Source of the DNA: Nostoc indistinguendum CM1-VF10
GTDB lineage: Bacteria > Cyanobacteriota > Cyanobacteriia > Cyanobacteriales > Nostocaceae
Direction of reading: 5' to 3'
DNA length: 64,000 bases
Assembly: GCA_019359215.1 (NCBI GenBank)
Contig: JAHHHS010000019.1
Span: 1 to 64,000, forward strand
This document shows positions 57,810-64,000 of this stretch, one piece after another. The notes under the pieces were generated by a model. It was not told the DNA's origin. It saw nothing but the letters and a program-made list of their open reading frames with translations, and ran no database searches. Both the position numbers and the translations under genes were made by a program. Every line of letters begins with the position of its first letter. Position 1 is the stretch's first letter.

Positions 57810-57880
57810 TGTACAGTGACTAATTATTTGTCGTCGGTGACAGATTAATCTCGTTGTGACAAATTATTGTCATCAAATCT
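57810..57880 (+). mobile_element. Terminus of a Tn7-like (type V-K CAST-like) transposon next to tRNA-Thr
   Basis: The segment begins TGTACAGTGAC, and GTGAC...ATTA...GTC repeats start at 57816, 57837 and 57856, 19-21 bp apart. A further GTGAC is at 57907. From memory, ends of ShCAST-like elements begin TGTACAGTGACAAATTAT and have the same TnsB-binding repeats, including TGTCGTCGGTGACAGATTA here. The end is 42 bp past tRNA-Thr, oriented with the interior to the right. GTN PAM spacing from GTT in the T-loop is 60 bp. No transposition or Cas12k gene and no second end was found. Confidence 0.75.
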
Positions 57881-57885
57881 AGATT

Positions 57886-58113
57886 ATGACTGATGATGGT
57901 GATTATGTGACAGTGCCAGGAATTCAGGTATTTACTACTAATTCGGGAGCGTAGGCGAAGCCCGTCGCAGACATCGCCGCAGCTAAAAATCAAAGCAAAC
58001 TTGAGCTTCCAGGCAACTTTCGTGATGTAGCAAAGACATCCAGATTTTTATATGGCGATCGCATCCTCGATATAACAAAATGTTGGCGACAAAAAGATCC
58101 CCGACTTTTCTAA
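57886..58113 (+). pseudogene. Small ORF interrupted by a dispersed-repeat insertion
   Basis: From an ATG at 57886 the frame reads MTDDGDYVTVPGIQVFTTNSG. It meets a TAG within the Nostoc dispersed repeat (GCGTAGGCGAAGCCCGTCGC). After the repeat the same frame continues KNQSKLELPGNFRDVAKTSR to a TAA at 58111. One stop in an otherwise open 76-codon frame suggests a recently broken gene. It starts right at the transposon end. No family is recognised. Confidence 0.4.
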
Positions 58114-58127
58114 AAAGTCGGGGATCT
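58095..58127 (-). terminator. Strong hairpin terminator of the 52-codon gene
   Basis: AGATCCCCGACTTTT (58095-58109) is perfectly complementary to 58113-58127 (15 bp, 3-nt loop). On the minus strand it is followed by TTTTG. It lies 25 bp past the stop of the small gene at 58153-58311. Confidence 0.75.
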
Positions 58128-58152
58128 GATTTCTTGTTTAAGTAGGTGTGGA

Positions 58153-58311
58153 TTATTGCAGCAGAGGAGTTGTGCCATTACCGTTAGTTGACGCATTCGC
58201 AATTGCAGCTTGAGTAGGTTGAGTAGTAAGAACCGCTACAACTGGAGTAACTTTTGAACTATGTTGTTTACTTCGTTTTCGATTAGAGCCGCCAGCCTTG
58301 GAATACTCCAT
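58153..58311 (-). CDS. Small protein (52 aa), unknown function
   Basis: The frame starts at the ATG at 58311 and reads MEYSKAGGSNRKRSKQHSSK, then VTPVVAVLTTQPTQAAIANA and STNGNGTTPLLQ. A basic Ser-rich head is followed by an Ala/Thr-rich tail. A strong terminator (58095-58127) follows at the right distance, which supports a real transcript. The start lacks a clear Shine-Dalgarno. It could be a conserved small cyanobacterial protein or a precursor peptide. No leader-type motif or cleavage site (for example GG before a core) is clear, so no function is claimed. Confidence 0.55.
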   Translation of the reverse strand: MEYSKAGGSNRKRSKQHSSKVTPVVAVLTTQPTQAAIANASTNGNGTTPLLQ

Positions 58312-58726
58312 ACTGTTTCTGCCGATTAGAGTGGTTTCAAGCTCAAAGCGGAGAATATAAAACCTTAATTAACTCTGTTTTACGTCGTTACATCAAAAAC
58401 TGCGACGAACACAGAGCAGTGTAACAATTTAAAATTCAATATTACACCGGAACTTCCCCCTCGATTAGATGACAATTTATATCGGGGGGTATTGCTTGAT
58501 ATTTACTCAAAAGTTTATTAGCAAAACGCGATCGCATCTTTTGGAAATCAAGCGATCGCAAAATCGCTATATTGTCTGTTCACCACTAAAAAATACTTAT
58601 CCACGAGGTTCTTTCATTGGCAGACATACATCACCTGTGATAAAAATCTATCCGTTTCTGGAATCTAGGGCGCTGGTGTTGAATTTCTTTGATAATAAAA
58701 TATGTGCGACTCTCACGCCCTTGTCC
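58312..58726. other. Intergenic region upstream of the CHAT gene
   Basis: The stretch is open in the CHAT frame from 58469 (beginning MTIYIGGYCLIF), but its composition looks non-coding and the known family N-terminus begins at 58727. It holds two HIP1 octamers and is otherwise featureless. Confidence 0.4.
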
Positions 58727-61255
58727 ATGAACGAACAGCGTCAACAAGCCTATTTCAACCTTATTCAAAACCTGTTGAATTGCCGTAGTGAGGATGAAGT
58801 ACAAGAAATTTTGGCTGTAAACCAAGATTTAATTGATGCTGGCTTAGTACAAAAGATGCTGGAAATGGCAAGTAATCTACTAAGGCAGGGCGAATTAGAC
58901 CAAGCTAATCGTTTAATGAATATAGCAGGACAGCAACTTGGGGTTTCTAGTAAATTATCATCGACTGCCACGGAAAAAGAATACTTAGATTTCTTAAAGC
59001 AAGTGCTGAAAGTAACCGCAGACAGTAGTGGTAATTCCCAGGTAGTTTACTCCTTGCTGGCAAAGAATACAGACAAACTCGACGGAGTGTTAGCAGAAAT
59101 ATTGCGCCGTTGGGGGACAAATAGCCTTGGGGAAGTGACAGCAGATGAAGCGGAATATTTAGCAGCAGTTATTGTTTTATTTAGCAATCTAATTCAGCAA
59201 TTCCCTTTGGGTAGCAAAGCCAGCAATATGGAAATTGCCATTACTGGCTATGAAGTCGCGTTGATAGTCTACACCAGAGAAGCTTTGCCTCAATCTTGGG
59301 CAATGACCCAAAATAATCTCGCAAATGCCTACAGCAATAGAATAAAAGGAGACAGGGCAGATAATATCGAAAATGTGATCGCTGCTTTTACTGCTGCATT
59401 AAAAGTCTACACCAGAGAAGCTTTGCCTCAATCTTGGGCAACAACCCAAAATAATCTCGCAATTGCCTACAGCGATAGAATAAAAGGAGACAGGGCAGAT
59501 AATATCGAAATTGCGATCGCTGCTTTTACTGCTGCATTAAAAGTCTACACCAGAGAAGCTTTACCTCAATCTTGGGCAACAACCCAAAATAATCTCGCAA
59601 ATGCCTACAGCAATAGAATAAAAGGAGACAGGGCAGATAACATCGAAATTGCGATCGCTGCTTATACTGCTGCATTAAAAGTCAGAACCAGAGAAGCTTT
59701 ACCTATTGATTGGGCGATGACCCAAAATAATCTCGCTGCTGCCTACAGCGAGAGAATTAAAGGAGACAGGGCAGATAACATCGAAATTGCGATTGCTGCT
59801 TATACTGCTGCATTAAAAGTCAGAACCAGAGAAGCTTTACCTATTGATTGGGCAGAAACCTTGTGGGGACTGGGGATTGCTTACCAAAACGCAAACCAGT
59901 TTCCCACAGCTTACAATACTTTTAAGTCTGCCATTGCCACTATAGAATCTTTACGGGAAGAAATAGTATCTGGTGAAGAAAGCAAGCGTAAACAAGCGGA
60001 ACAGTTTAACAAAGTTTATAGCCGCATGGTAGAAGTTTGCACAGAATTAAATAAGATTACCGAAGCGATTGAATATGTTGAACGTAGTAAAACCCGCAAT
60101 TTAGTTGAACAAATTCTTGAACGTGACTCTCAAACCATCTTTCCTCCAGAAGTATTCACTCAATTAGAAAAATACAGGGATGAAATAGACGTAGGACAAT
60201 ATCAAATCCAAAATGGCAAAGCTGAAAATCCCAAAGACCTTGCACAACATCTCCAACAGTTGCGAAAGCAGCGTAATGAATTGCAAAACCAATACTTATC
60301 TGTTGGCTATGGTTTCAAATTCGATTCCTTCCAAGGTTCTTTGGATGACCATACAGCCATTATCGAGTGGTATATTCTCAACGATAAAATTCTGGCGTTT
60401 ATTGTCACAAAAAAAGGAGAGGTAACTGTTTGCCAATCCCAACCAGAAGACCAACAAGCTTTGTATGAATGGGTAAATCAATATTTGCAGAATTACTACG
60501 GTCAAAAAGACCAATGGCAAAATAACTTAGGGAAAGCACTCAAAGAATTAGCTTCGATTCTGGATATTGATGAAATACTAACCCAGATACCAAAGCACTG
60601 CGATAAACTCATCCTAATTCCCCATCGATTCCTGCACTTATTCCCCCTTCATGCAATTCCAGTAAGTCAAAATTCTGAAAATTCGTCTTGTCTTCTGGAT
60701 TTATTTGCTGGTGGTGTGAGCTATGCACCCAGTTGTCAACTACTGCAACAGGTACAAGAGCGTAAACGTCCTGATTTTCAATCTCTATTTGCGATTCAAA
60801 ACCCTACAGAAGACCTGAATTACACCGATTTAGAAGTACAAGTTATTCAAAGCTACTTTAATACTTCCAACGTTTTGAAAAAAACAGCAGCGACACTCAC
60901 AGCAATTAATAATACTGACTTAAACACTTACCACTGCACCCACTTTAGCTGTCACGGGTCTTTTAACTTAACAAACCCCGGTAATTCAGCCTTAATTTTG
61001 GCAGAAGCATTCATCGTAGATACTCCAACAAAACCCGACTCCGAACGTTACCTGAATTTACGAGCAGGGGAAACCTACGATTTAGAAAAATGTCTGACTT
61101 TAGATAAAATATTCACTCTCAAATTAGAAAAATGTCGCCTCGTCACCCTTTCCGCTTGCCAAACTGGATTGATTGATTTTGAAAATACCATAGCATTTCA
61201 GAGCAAAGGTTACTTCAAAAAATTCGCCAGCTACCTCCCAAAAAAGTTTTGCTAG
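58727..61255 (+). CDS. TPR/CHAT-domain protease-like protein, truncated at its C-terminus
   Basis: CHAT domains are caspase-like proteases used in bacterial signalling and defence. The protein starts MNEQRQQAYFNLIQNLLNC, the usual opening of Nostoc CHAT proteins. Four 46-residue TPR-like units (REALPQSWATTQNNLANAYS) occupy residues about 180-380. The CHAT core follows: THFSCHGSFN supplies His and LVTLSACQTGL supplies Cys. Then the normal SDEYIGLPSGF continuation is absent; from about 61189 the sequence switches to the antitoxin remnant read in another frame and ends KKFASYLPKKFC. About 60-80 C-terminal residues are missing, so activity is doubtful. Confidence 0.75.
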   Translation: MNEQRQQAYFNLIQNLLNCRSEDEVQEILAVNQDLIDAGLVQKMLEMASNLLRQGELDQANRLMNIAGQQLGVSSKLSSTATEKEYLDFLKQVLKVTADSSGNSQVVYSLLAKNTDKLDGVLAEILRRWGTNSLGEVTADEAEYLAAVIVLFSNLIQQFPLGSKASNMEIAITGYEVALIVYTREALPQSWAMTQNNLANAYSNRIKGDRADNIENVIAAFTAALKVYTREALPQSWATTQNNLAIAYSDRIKGDRADNIEIAIAAFTAALKVYTREALPQSWATTQNNLANAYSNRIKGDRADNIEIAIAAYTAALKVRTREALPIDWAMTQNNLAAAYSERIKGDRADNIEIAIAAYTAALKVRTREALPIDWAETLWGLGIAYQNANQFPTAYNTFKSAIATIESLREEIVSGEESKRKQAEQFNKVYSRMVEVCTELNKITEAIEYVERSKTRNLVEQILERDSQTIFPPEVFTQLEKYRDEIDVGQYQIQNGKAENPKDLAQHLQQLRKQRNELQNQYLSVGYGFKFDSFQGSLDDHTAIIEWYILNDKILAFIVTKKGEVTVCQSQPEDQQALYEWVNQYLQNYYGQKDQWQNNLGKALKELASILDIDEILTQIPKHCDKLILIPHRFLHLFPLHAIPVSQNSENSSCLLDLFAGGVSYAPSCQLLQQVQERKRPDFQSLFAIQNPTEDLNYTDLEVQVIQSYFNTSNVLKKTAATLTAINNTDLNTYHCTHFSCHGSFNLTNPGNSALILAEAFIVDTPTKPDSERYLNLRAGETYDLEKCLTLDKIFTLKLEKCRLVTLSACQTGLIDFENTIAFQSKGYFKKFASYLPKKFC
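59268..59866 (+). repeat. 138-bp tandem repeat within the CHAT gene
   Basis: Units beginning TCTACACCAGAGAAGC or TCAGAACCAGAGAAGC start at 59268, 59406, 59544, 59682 and 59820 (partial). They are over 85 percent identical by eye and encode the 46-residue TPR-like units, indicating recent expansion. Confidence 0.85.
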
Positions 61256-61389
61256 TTGAAGATTTTATTGATTTTTTGGATCAGCAAAGTACAGATCATA
61301 GCCTTACCTTTGCGGCAGCAAAACTTTCTGAACCAGTTCTGCTCAAAATCTGGGATAACCCTGATGATGCAGAATATGACAAAATATGA
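61183..61389 (+). pseudogene. Antitoxin remnant (5' end lost), partner of a MazF-type toxin
   Basis: A frame without a start codon reads ISEQRLLQKIRQLPPKKVLL, then VEDFIDFLDQQSTD and SLTFAAAKLSEPVLLKIWDNPDDAEYDKI, and stops at 61387. The LLQKI-x-LPP-x-K wording and the DNPDDAEYD ending are those of small antitoxins paired with PemK/MazF toxins in cyanobacteria. Its first codons are replaced by the truncated CHAT gene. It overlaps the toxin start by 14 nt, the usual arrangement. With no start codon it may not be translated. Confidence 0.7.
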
Positions 61390-61714
61390 ATTTGGTGATG
61401 TTGTTTTAGTGCCGTTTCCCTTTACTGACCAAACTACTACTAAAAAACGTCCAGCAGTGGTTGTGAGTTCTAATAGCTATCAACGTGAGCGTTCGGATTT
61501 AATATTGATAGCGATTACCAGTCAAGCAAATCCAGCAACTTCCTTTGGTGAAATTACAATTACTGGATGGCGAGTAGCTAGTCTTCTCAAGCCTTCAATT
61601 ATTAAACCAGTTTGAACTACCATCGATAAAGGGCTAGTGATTAAAAAGTTAGGACGACTTGAGGAACCAGACCTTTAGACTTTGCAAAACCTTTTTCTGG
61701 CTATTTTGGGTTGA
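61376..61714 (+). pseudogene. MazF/PemK-type toxin pseudogene (two in-frame stops)
   Basis: From ATG at 61376 the frame reads MTKYEFGDVVLVPFPFTDQT, then KKRPAVVVSSNSYQRER and DLILIAITSQ, the PemK/MazF endoribonuclease pattern. A TGA at 61613 interrupts it after LLKPSIIKPV. The same frame then continues TTIDKGLVIKKLGRLEEPDL, meets TAG at 61676, and runs on TLQNLFLAILG to a final TGA at 61712. Intact relatives have no stops there, so this is an inactivated toxin of about 112 codons. It follows loss of its antitoxin's start. Confidence 0.8.
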
Positions 61715-61750
61715 TATACGATCGCTCCTTCAAATCAAAGTCTCTAAATA

Positions 61751-61885
61751 TCACTCAAACTCAGTTTCGCAGAAAGCTTTTAACAAATCGATACAATTAG
61801 CGATCGCTCCTAAATGAGCAATTTCATATCCATGTGTATTTTGTGTGGGAAACGCCAAACACGCAGCACGCCCAACATGTCCGAA
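61751..61885 (-). pseudogene. C-terminal remnant of an M42-like aminopeptidase
   Basis: On the minus strand a frame different from the esterase frame reads HVGRAACLAFPTQNTHGYEI, then AHLGAIANCIDLLKAFCETEFE and a stop at 61751. The THGYE block recalls a metal-ligand region near the C-terminus of M42-type peptidases. The front of the gene is missing; the truncated esterase now occupies it. The family assignment is tentative. Confidence 0.35.
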
Positions 61886-62379
61886 TTGATTGGCGTGGTA
61901 GAGTCTTCGGGGTTTAGAAAAAAGAAATCATTCGCACCTCCCCATAATGTATAAAGTGCATTTGGGTCAGCAGTTTGATTATTTGCTTGCAGAGTTTCGG
62001 CAAAACCGAGGACTTGTTTAAACACCCCCGGTAATCCTCTATTGTCAACAACAGCATTATCTAAACCAGAACTAGAACCACCGAAGGCAAAGTTTATCCC
62101 TTGGGTAGCAATTGGTGTGGAAGGAATAGTAGTGAATAAAGTTGGCTTTAACCCTAGCTGATCTCCCAGATAATCTACCCAGAGCGGCCCATTGGAAAAA
62201 CGTCCTTCAAAGTAACGTGAGCTTTGAGGGTAACTTTTATCGGTAGCATTGTATATATTGCCAGTATCGGAAAGACTATCACCAAATACATAAAGCTGAT
62301 CAAAACTCACAGCCGAGGCTTTGGTCGGCAGCATGAAAGAGAATAGAACAAATCCTGCCACTACAGCTTGTTTTTTCAT
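61810..62379 (-). CDS. GDSL-family secreted esterase/lipase, truncated
   Basis: The protein (189 aa) has a signal peptide (MKKQAVVAGFVLFSFMLPTK, cleaved near ASA) and the SGNH block I FGDSLSDTGN with the catalytic Ser. Block III (LWGGANDFFF) also follows. The later DxxH block, which supplies Asp and His, is missing. After about PINSDM the frame runs into a fragment of another gene (GVLRVWRFPHKIHMDMKLLI is its out-of-frame reading). Intact relatives are near 300 residues, so the enzyme is probably inactive. The ATG at 62379 is chosen because the signal peptide begins there. Confidence 0.8.
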   Translation of the reverse strand: MKKQAVVAGFVLFSFMLPTKASAVSFDQLYVFGDSLSDTGNIYNATDKSYPQSSRYFEGRFSNGPLWVDYLGDQLGLKPTLFTTIPSTPIATQGINFAFGGSSSGLDNAVVDNRGLPGVFKQVLGFAETLQANNQTADPNALYTLWGGANDFFFLNPEDSTTPINSDMLGVLRVWRFPHKIHMDMKLLI

Positions 62380-62722
62380 ATTTGTTTTACCTGTAGTATT
62401 TATAATTTGTTTAAAAGTAATTAAAGAGCGATAGTCTGACAAGTTGTCTTTTGACTTACTTCAAAACTAAGTACGCCTATTGAGTTAATTTACGTATTTA
62501 TTTAACTATGCCTTAAAAGTTCATCAAGCACAGTTTAAAAGGGTGTAAATACTTAGATTTACATTTTTTTGATAAAAAAAGTATATTACAAATAAATAGC
62601 AAACTTTCTATGCTAAATGGTAGATATTGTCCACTTCTGTGATTGCTATAAACTCACTGCGATCAAATCAAGGCTGCATAAGCATAACCCATCGTAGCAA
62701 TCACTTTAGCTTTAACTTCACT

Positions 62723-64000
62723 TTAACTTCGCTTTAATTTCAAAGCTTCACTAGCCGACACACCCTCACCCTGACTGCCGAAATACCATAAAGCTGTAGC
62801 AGCCTCAGCACGAGTTACTGGTTTTTTGGGTTGAAACAGAGTCGTATAACCAAACACGCGCCGAATATTAGATTGTTCACCATTCTGGTAATCAGCCAAC
62901 ACTGCTCTTAAAGCCTTGGGGTCAATTCGCGCCGCATCTTGGAAACCCCAGGTTTGTTTGACCGCATCTAAGTTAGCAGAGGGTAAAGCTTGGCGAGTAT
63001 CTAGAGGTAATTTCCACAGCAGCAACTGTTCCCGCGTTAGGGGTGCATCAGGACGAAACAAAACTACTGTAGAATCTCCAGACAAAGGGCTGGGAATTAA
63101 CCCAGCTTCGGCTAATCCCTGAATTGCTGGAAAATCAGGGTCTTTTGCCGACACATCACTAAAAACTGGTTGAGTAGTTTCTGATGCCAAGCGAATTTGT
63201 TTAGCTGGATTGCTGGCATACATAGCATTGTTAGCAGCAATTAGCCAACGAGCATATTCCCGATGTGTAACGATTTTACCGGGTTCAAACTGGTTAGTTG
63301 TGGTAGTATTGCCCTTGGTTGCCTCTGGTTCTATAGACAAAACACCTAATGCAGCCAAGTCTTGGATATGTTGCCGCCATTCCTGGGGTGCCTTATTCAG
63401 ATCATTGAATTCCTGAGATTCGGCTGTGGCTGTAGAAGTTGTTTGGTTATTAGCTGTACTTGGTGGCTGTGCTGCCAAGTTTGCGGGTGGTATCGGCCCA
63501 ATGAACTGTGGATCGCCTGGTTGAGGAACGGCGTTAGTTGTTTCGTTAGGATTTGTAGTTGGGGTAGATTGTGCCGTTGCAGTACTATTCAGTACGTAGT
63601 CAATTAATAATTCGGTGGCTGTTTGGGGTTGATTTGGTGTAGCGTTAGTAACTGATTTAGGCTGAATGGAAACCTTCAACAGCAAATCGTTACGACGTGC
63701 CTCAAACACACCTACCGCATCATCTGTTGGCTGCTGCAAAATCTGCCAATTATTTGTTTTAAACTGGCTACTATAAAAGTTAGCAATAAAGTTACTGGGG
63801 TCAGAACTTAGCCAACGAGTTGAGATTCTGTTTTCTGAGCCGCTAGCAGGTGTCACTTGCTGTAGTTTGGCATTGGAATATAGTGGGATATCGTTGGGAA
63901 AATCAGGTGGTAACTGAACTGTTGATTCGTTTTGCTGTGCTTGCGGTTGATTACTCTGAGATTCTCCAAAGACAACTGGATTGCTTTGCAGCTTAGGATC
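62723..64000 (-). CDS. SLH-domain protein, partial (5' end beyond the window)
   Basis: The frame stays open to the right edge (426 codons seen). It has a Pro/Gln/Thr-rich segment (NQPQAQQNESTVQL; later TTNPNETTNAVPQPGDP). Three SLH-like repeats follow: EWRQHIQDLAALGVLSIEP, VFSDVSAKDPDFPAIQGLAEAGLIPSP and a C-terminal one ending KPVTRAEAATALWYFGSQG. It should be bound to the cell wall. The N-terminus with any signal peptide lies outside the window. A GTG at 63856 is not the true start, since the frame continues upstream. Confidence 0.85.
   Translation of the reverse strand, partial: DPKLQSNPVVFGESQSNQPQAQQNESTVQLPPDFPNDIPLYSNAKLQQVTPASGSENRISTRWLSSDPSNFIANFYSSQFKTNNWQILQQPTDDAVGVFEARRNDLLLKVSIQPKSVTNATPNQPQTATELLIDYVLNSTATAQSTPTTNPNETTNAVPQPGDPQFIGPIPPANLAAQPPSTANNQTTSTATAESQEFNDLNKAPQEWRQHIQDLAALGVLSIEPEATKGNTTTTNQFEPGKIVTHREYARWLIAANNAMYASNPAKQIRLASETTQPVFSDVSAKDPDFPAIQGLAEAGLIPSPLSGDSTVVLFRPDAPLTREQLLLWKLPLDTRQALPSANLDAVKQTWGFQDAARIDPKALRAVLADYQNGEQSNIRRVFGYTTLFQPKKPVTRAEAATALWYFGSQGEGVSASEALKLKRS

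Noticed and set aside
58469..58726. N-terminal extension of the CHAT gene
   Set aside because: The frame is open but its wording is unlike CHAT proteins, and the standard family start MNEQRQQAY lies at 58727.
57877..64000. Intact CRISPR-associated transposon
   Set aside because: No transposase, Cas12k, tracrRNA or CRISPR repeat could be found in the rest of the window. Only one end is supported.

Overview
The window reads as chromosome from a filamentous, heterocyst-forming-type cyanobacterium (Nostoc/Anabaena group). The evidence is the very frequent HIP1 octamer GCGATCGC, the Nostoc-style short tandem repeats between genes (TGCCCAA and TAGTCAT units), and a cyanobacterial gene set: cyanophycin synthetase and cyanophycinase, RpaB, an NblB-type HEAT protein, DUF760, DUF3493, a CCB-type cytochrome b6f assembly factor, and WD40-tailed Ser/Thr kinases. 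The genus assignment is inference from this content.

Layout. 1-180: tail of an apparent transposase and a 113-bp inverted-repeat element with a 10-bp flanking duplication. 594-6691: housekeeping genes, mostly on the minus strand (small basic protein, argH, larB, a peptide-binding lipoprotein, ispF, trmD). 6692-11174: a possible structured RNA, then the cyanophycin pair cphB-cphA. 11235-19063: tatA, a Ser/Thr kinase, cbiT, cdsA, a PEP-CTERM gene remnant, an NblB-like protein, a CBS protein, mutT, DUF760 and a group 2 sigma factor. 19645-38043: carB, dps, a [2Fe-2S] protein, Uma2, radA, rpaB, a CCB-like protein, an M48 homologue without its zinc histidines, a pseudouridine synthase, a RodZ-like protein, malQ, Nudix, and a pentapeptide-repeat/RidA fusion. 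38632-46871: signalling and envelope genes (two Ser/Thr kinases, one with WD40 repeats, a c-heme/HAMP sensor, an SDH-type protease, a peptidoglycan-binding protein with a TPGATP repeat tail). 47080-53090: the conserved rimP-nusA-ylxR-infB cluster. 53197-57662: membrane and cell-surface proteins. 57696-64000: tRNA-Thr(CGT) followed by a disturbed, island-like region.

The most interesting region is the last one. A terminus starting TGTACAGTGAC and carrying spaced GTGAC...ATTA...GTC repeats lies 42 bp past the 3' end of tRNA-Thr. It closely resembles, from memory, the ends of type V-K CRISPR-associated (Tn7-like) transposons such as ShCAST. A GTT trinucleotide in the T-arm of the tRNA lies exactly 60 bp before this terminus, which fits the known GTN PAM and the 60-66 bp insertion distance. 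No tnsB, tnsC, tniQ, cas12k or CRISPR array and no second end is present in the 6.2 kb to the right. What follows instead is a 52-codon gene, a TPR-CHAT gene cut off inside its protease domain, a broken MazF-type toxin-antitoxin pair fused onto that break, a GDSL esterase cut off and joined to the tail of another gene, and an SLH protein that runs off the window. I read this as the edge of a decayed or very large tRNA-homing transposon.

Other points worth a second look are the pentapeptide-RidA fusion, the M48 homologue with both HExxH histidines lost, the tandem-repeat insertion in RadA, the PEP-CTERM remnant and the possible structured RNA upstream of cphB.
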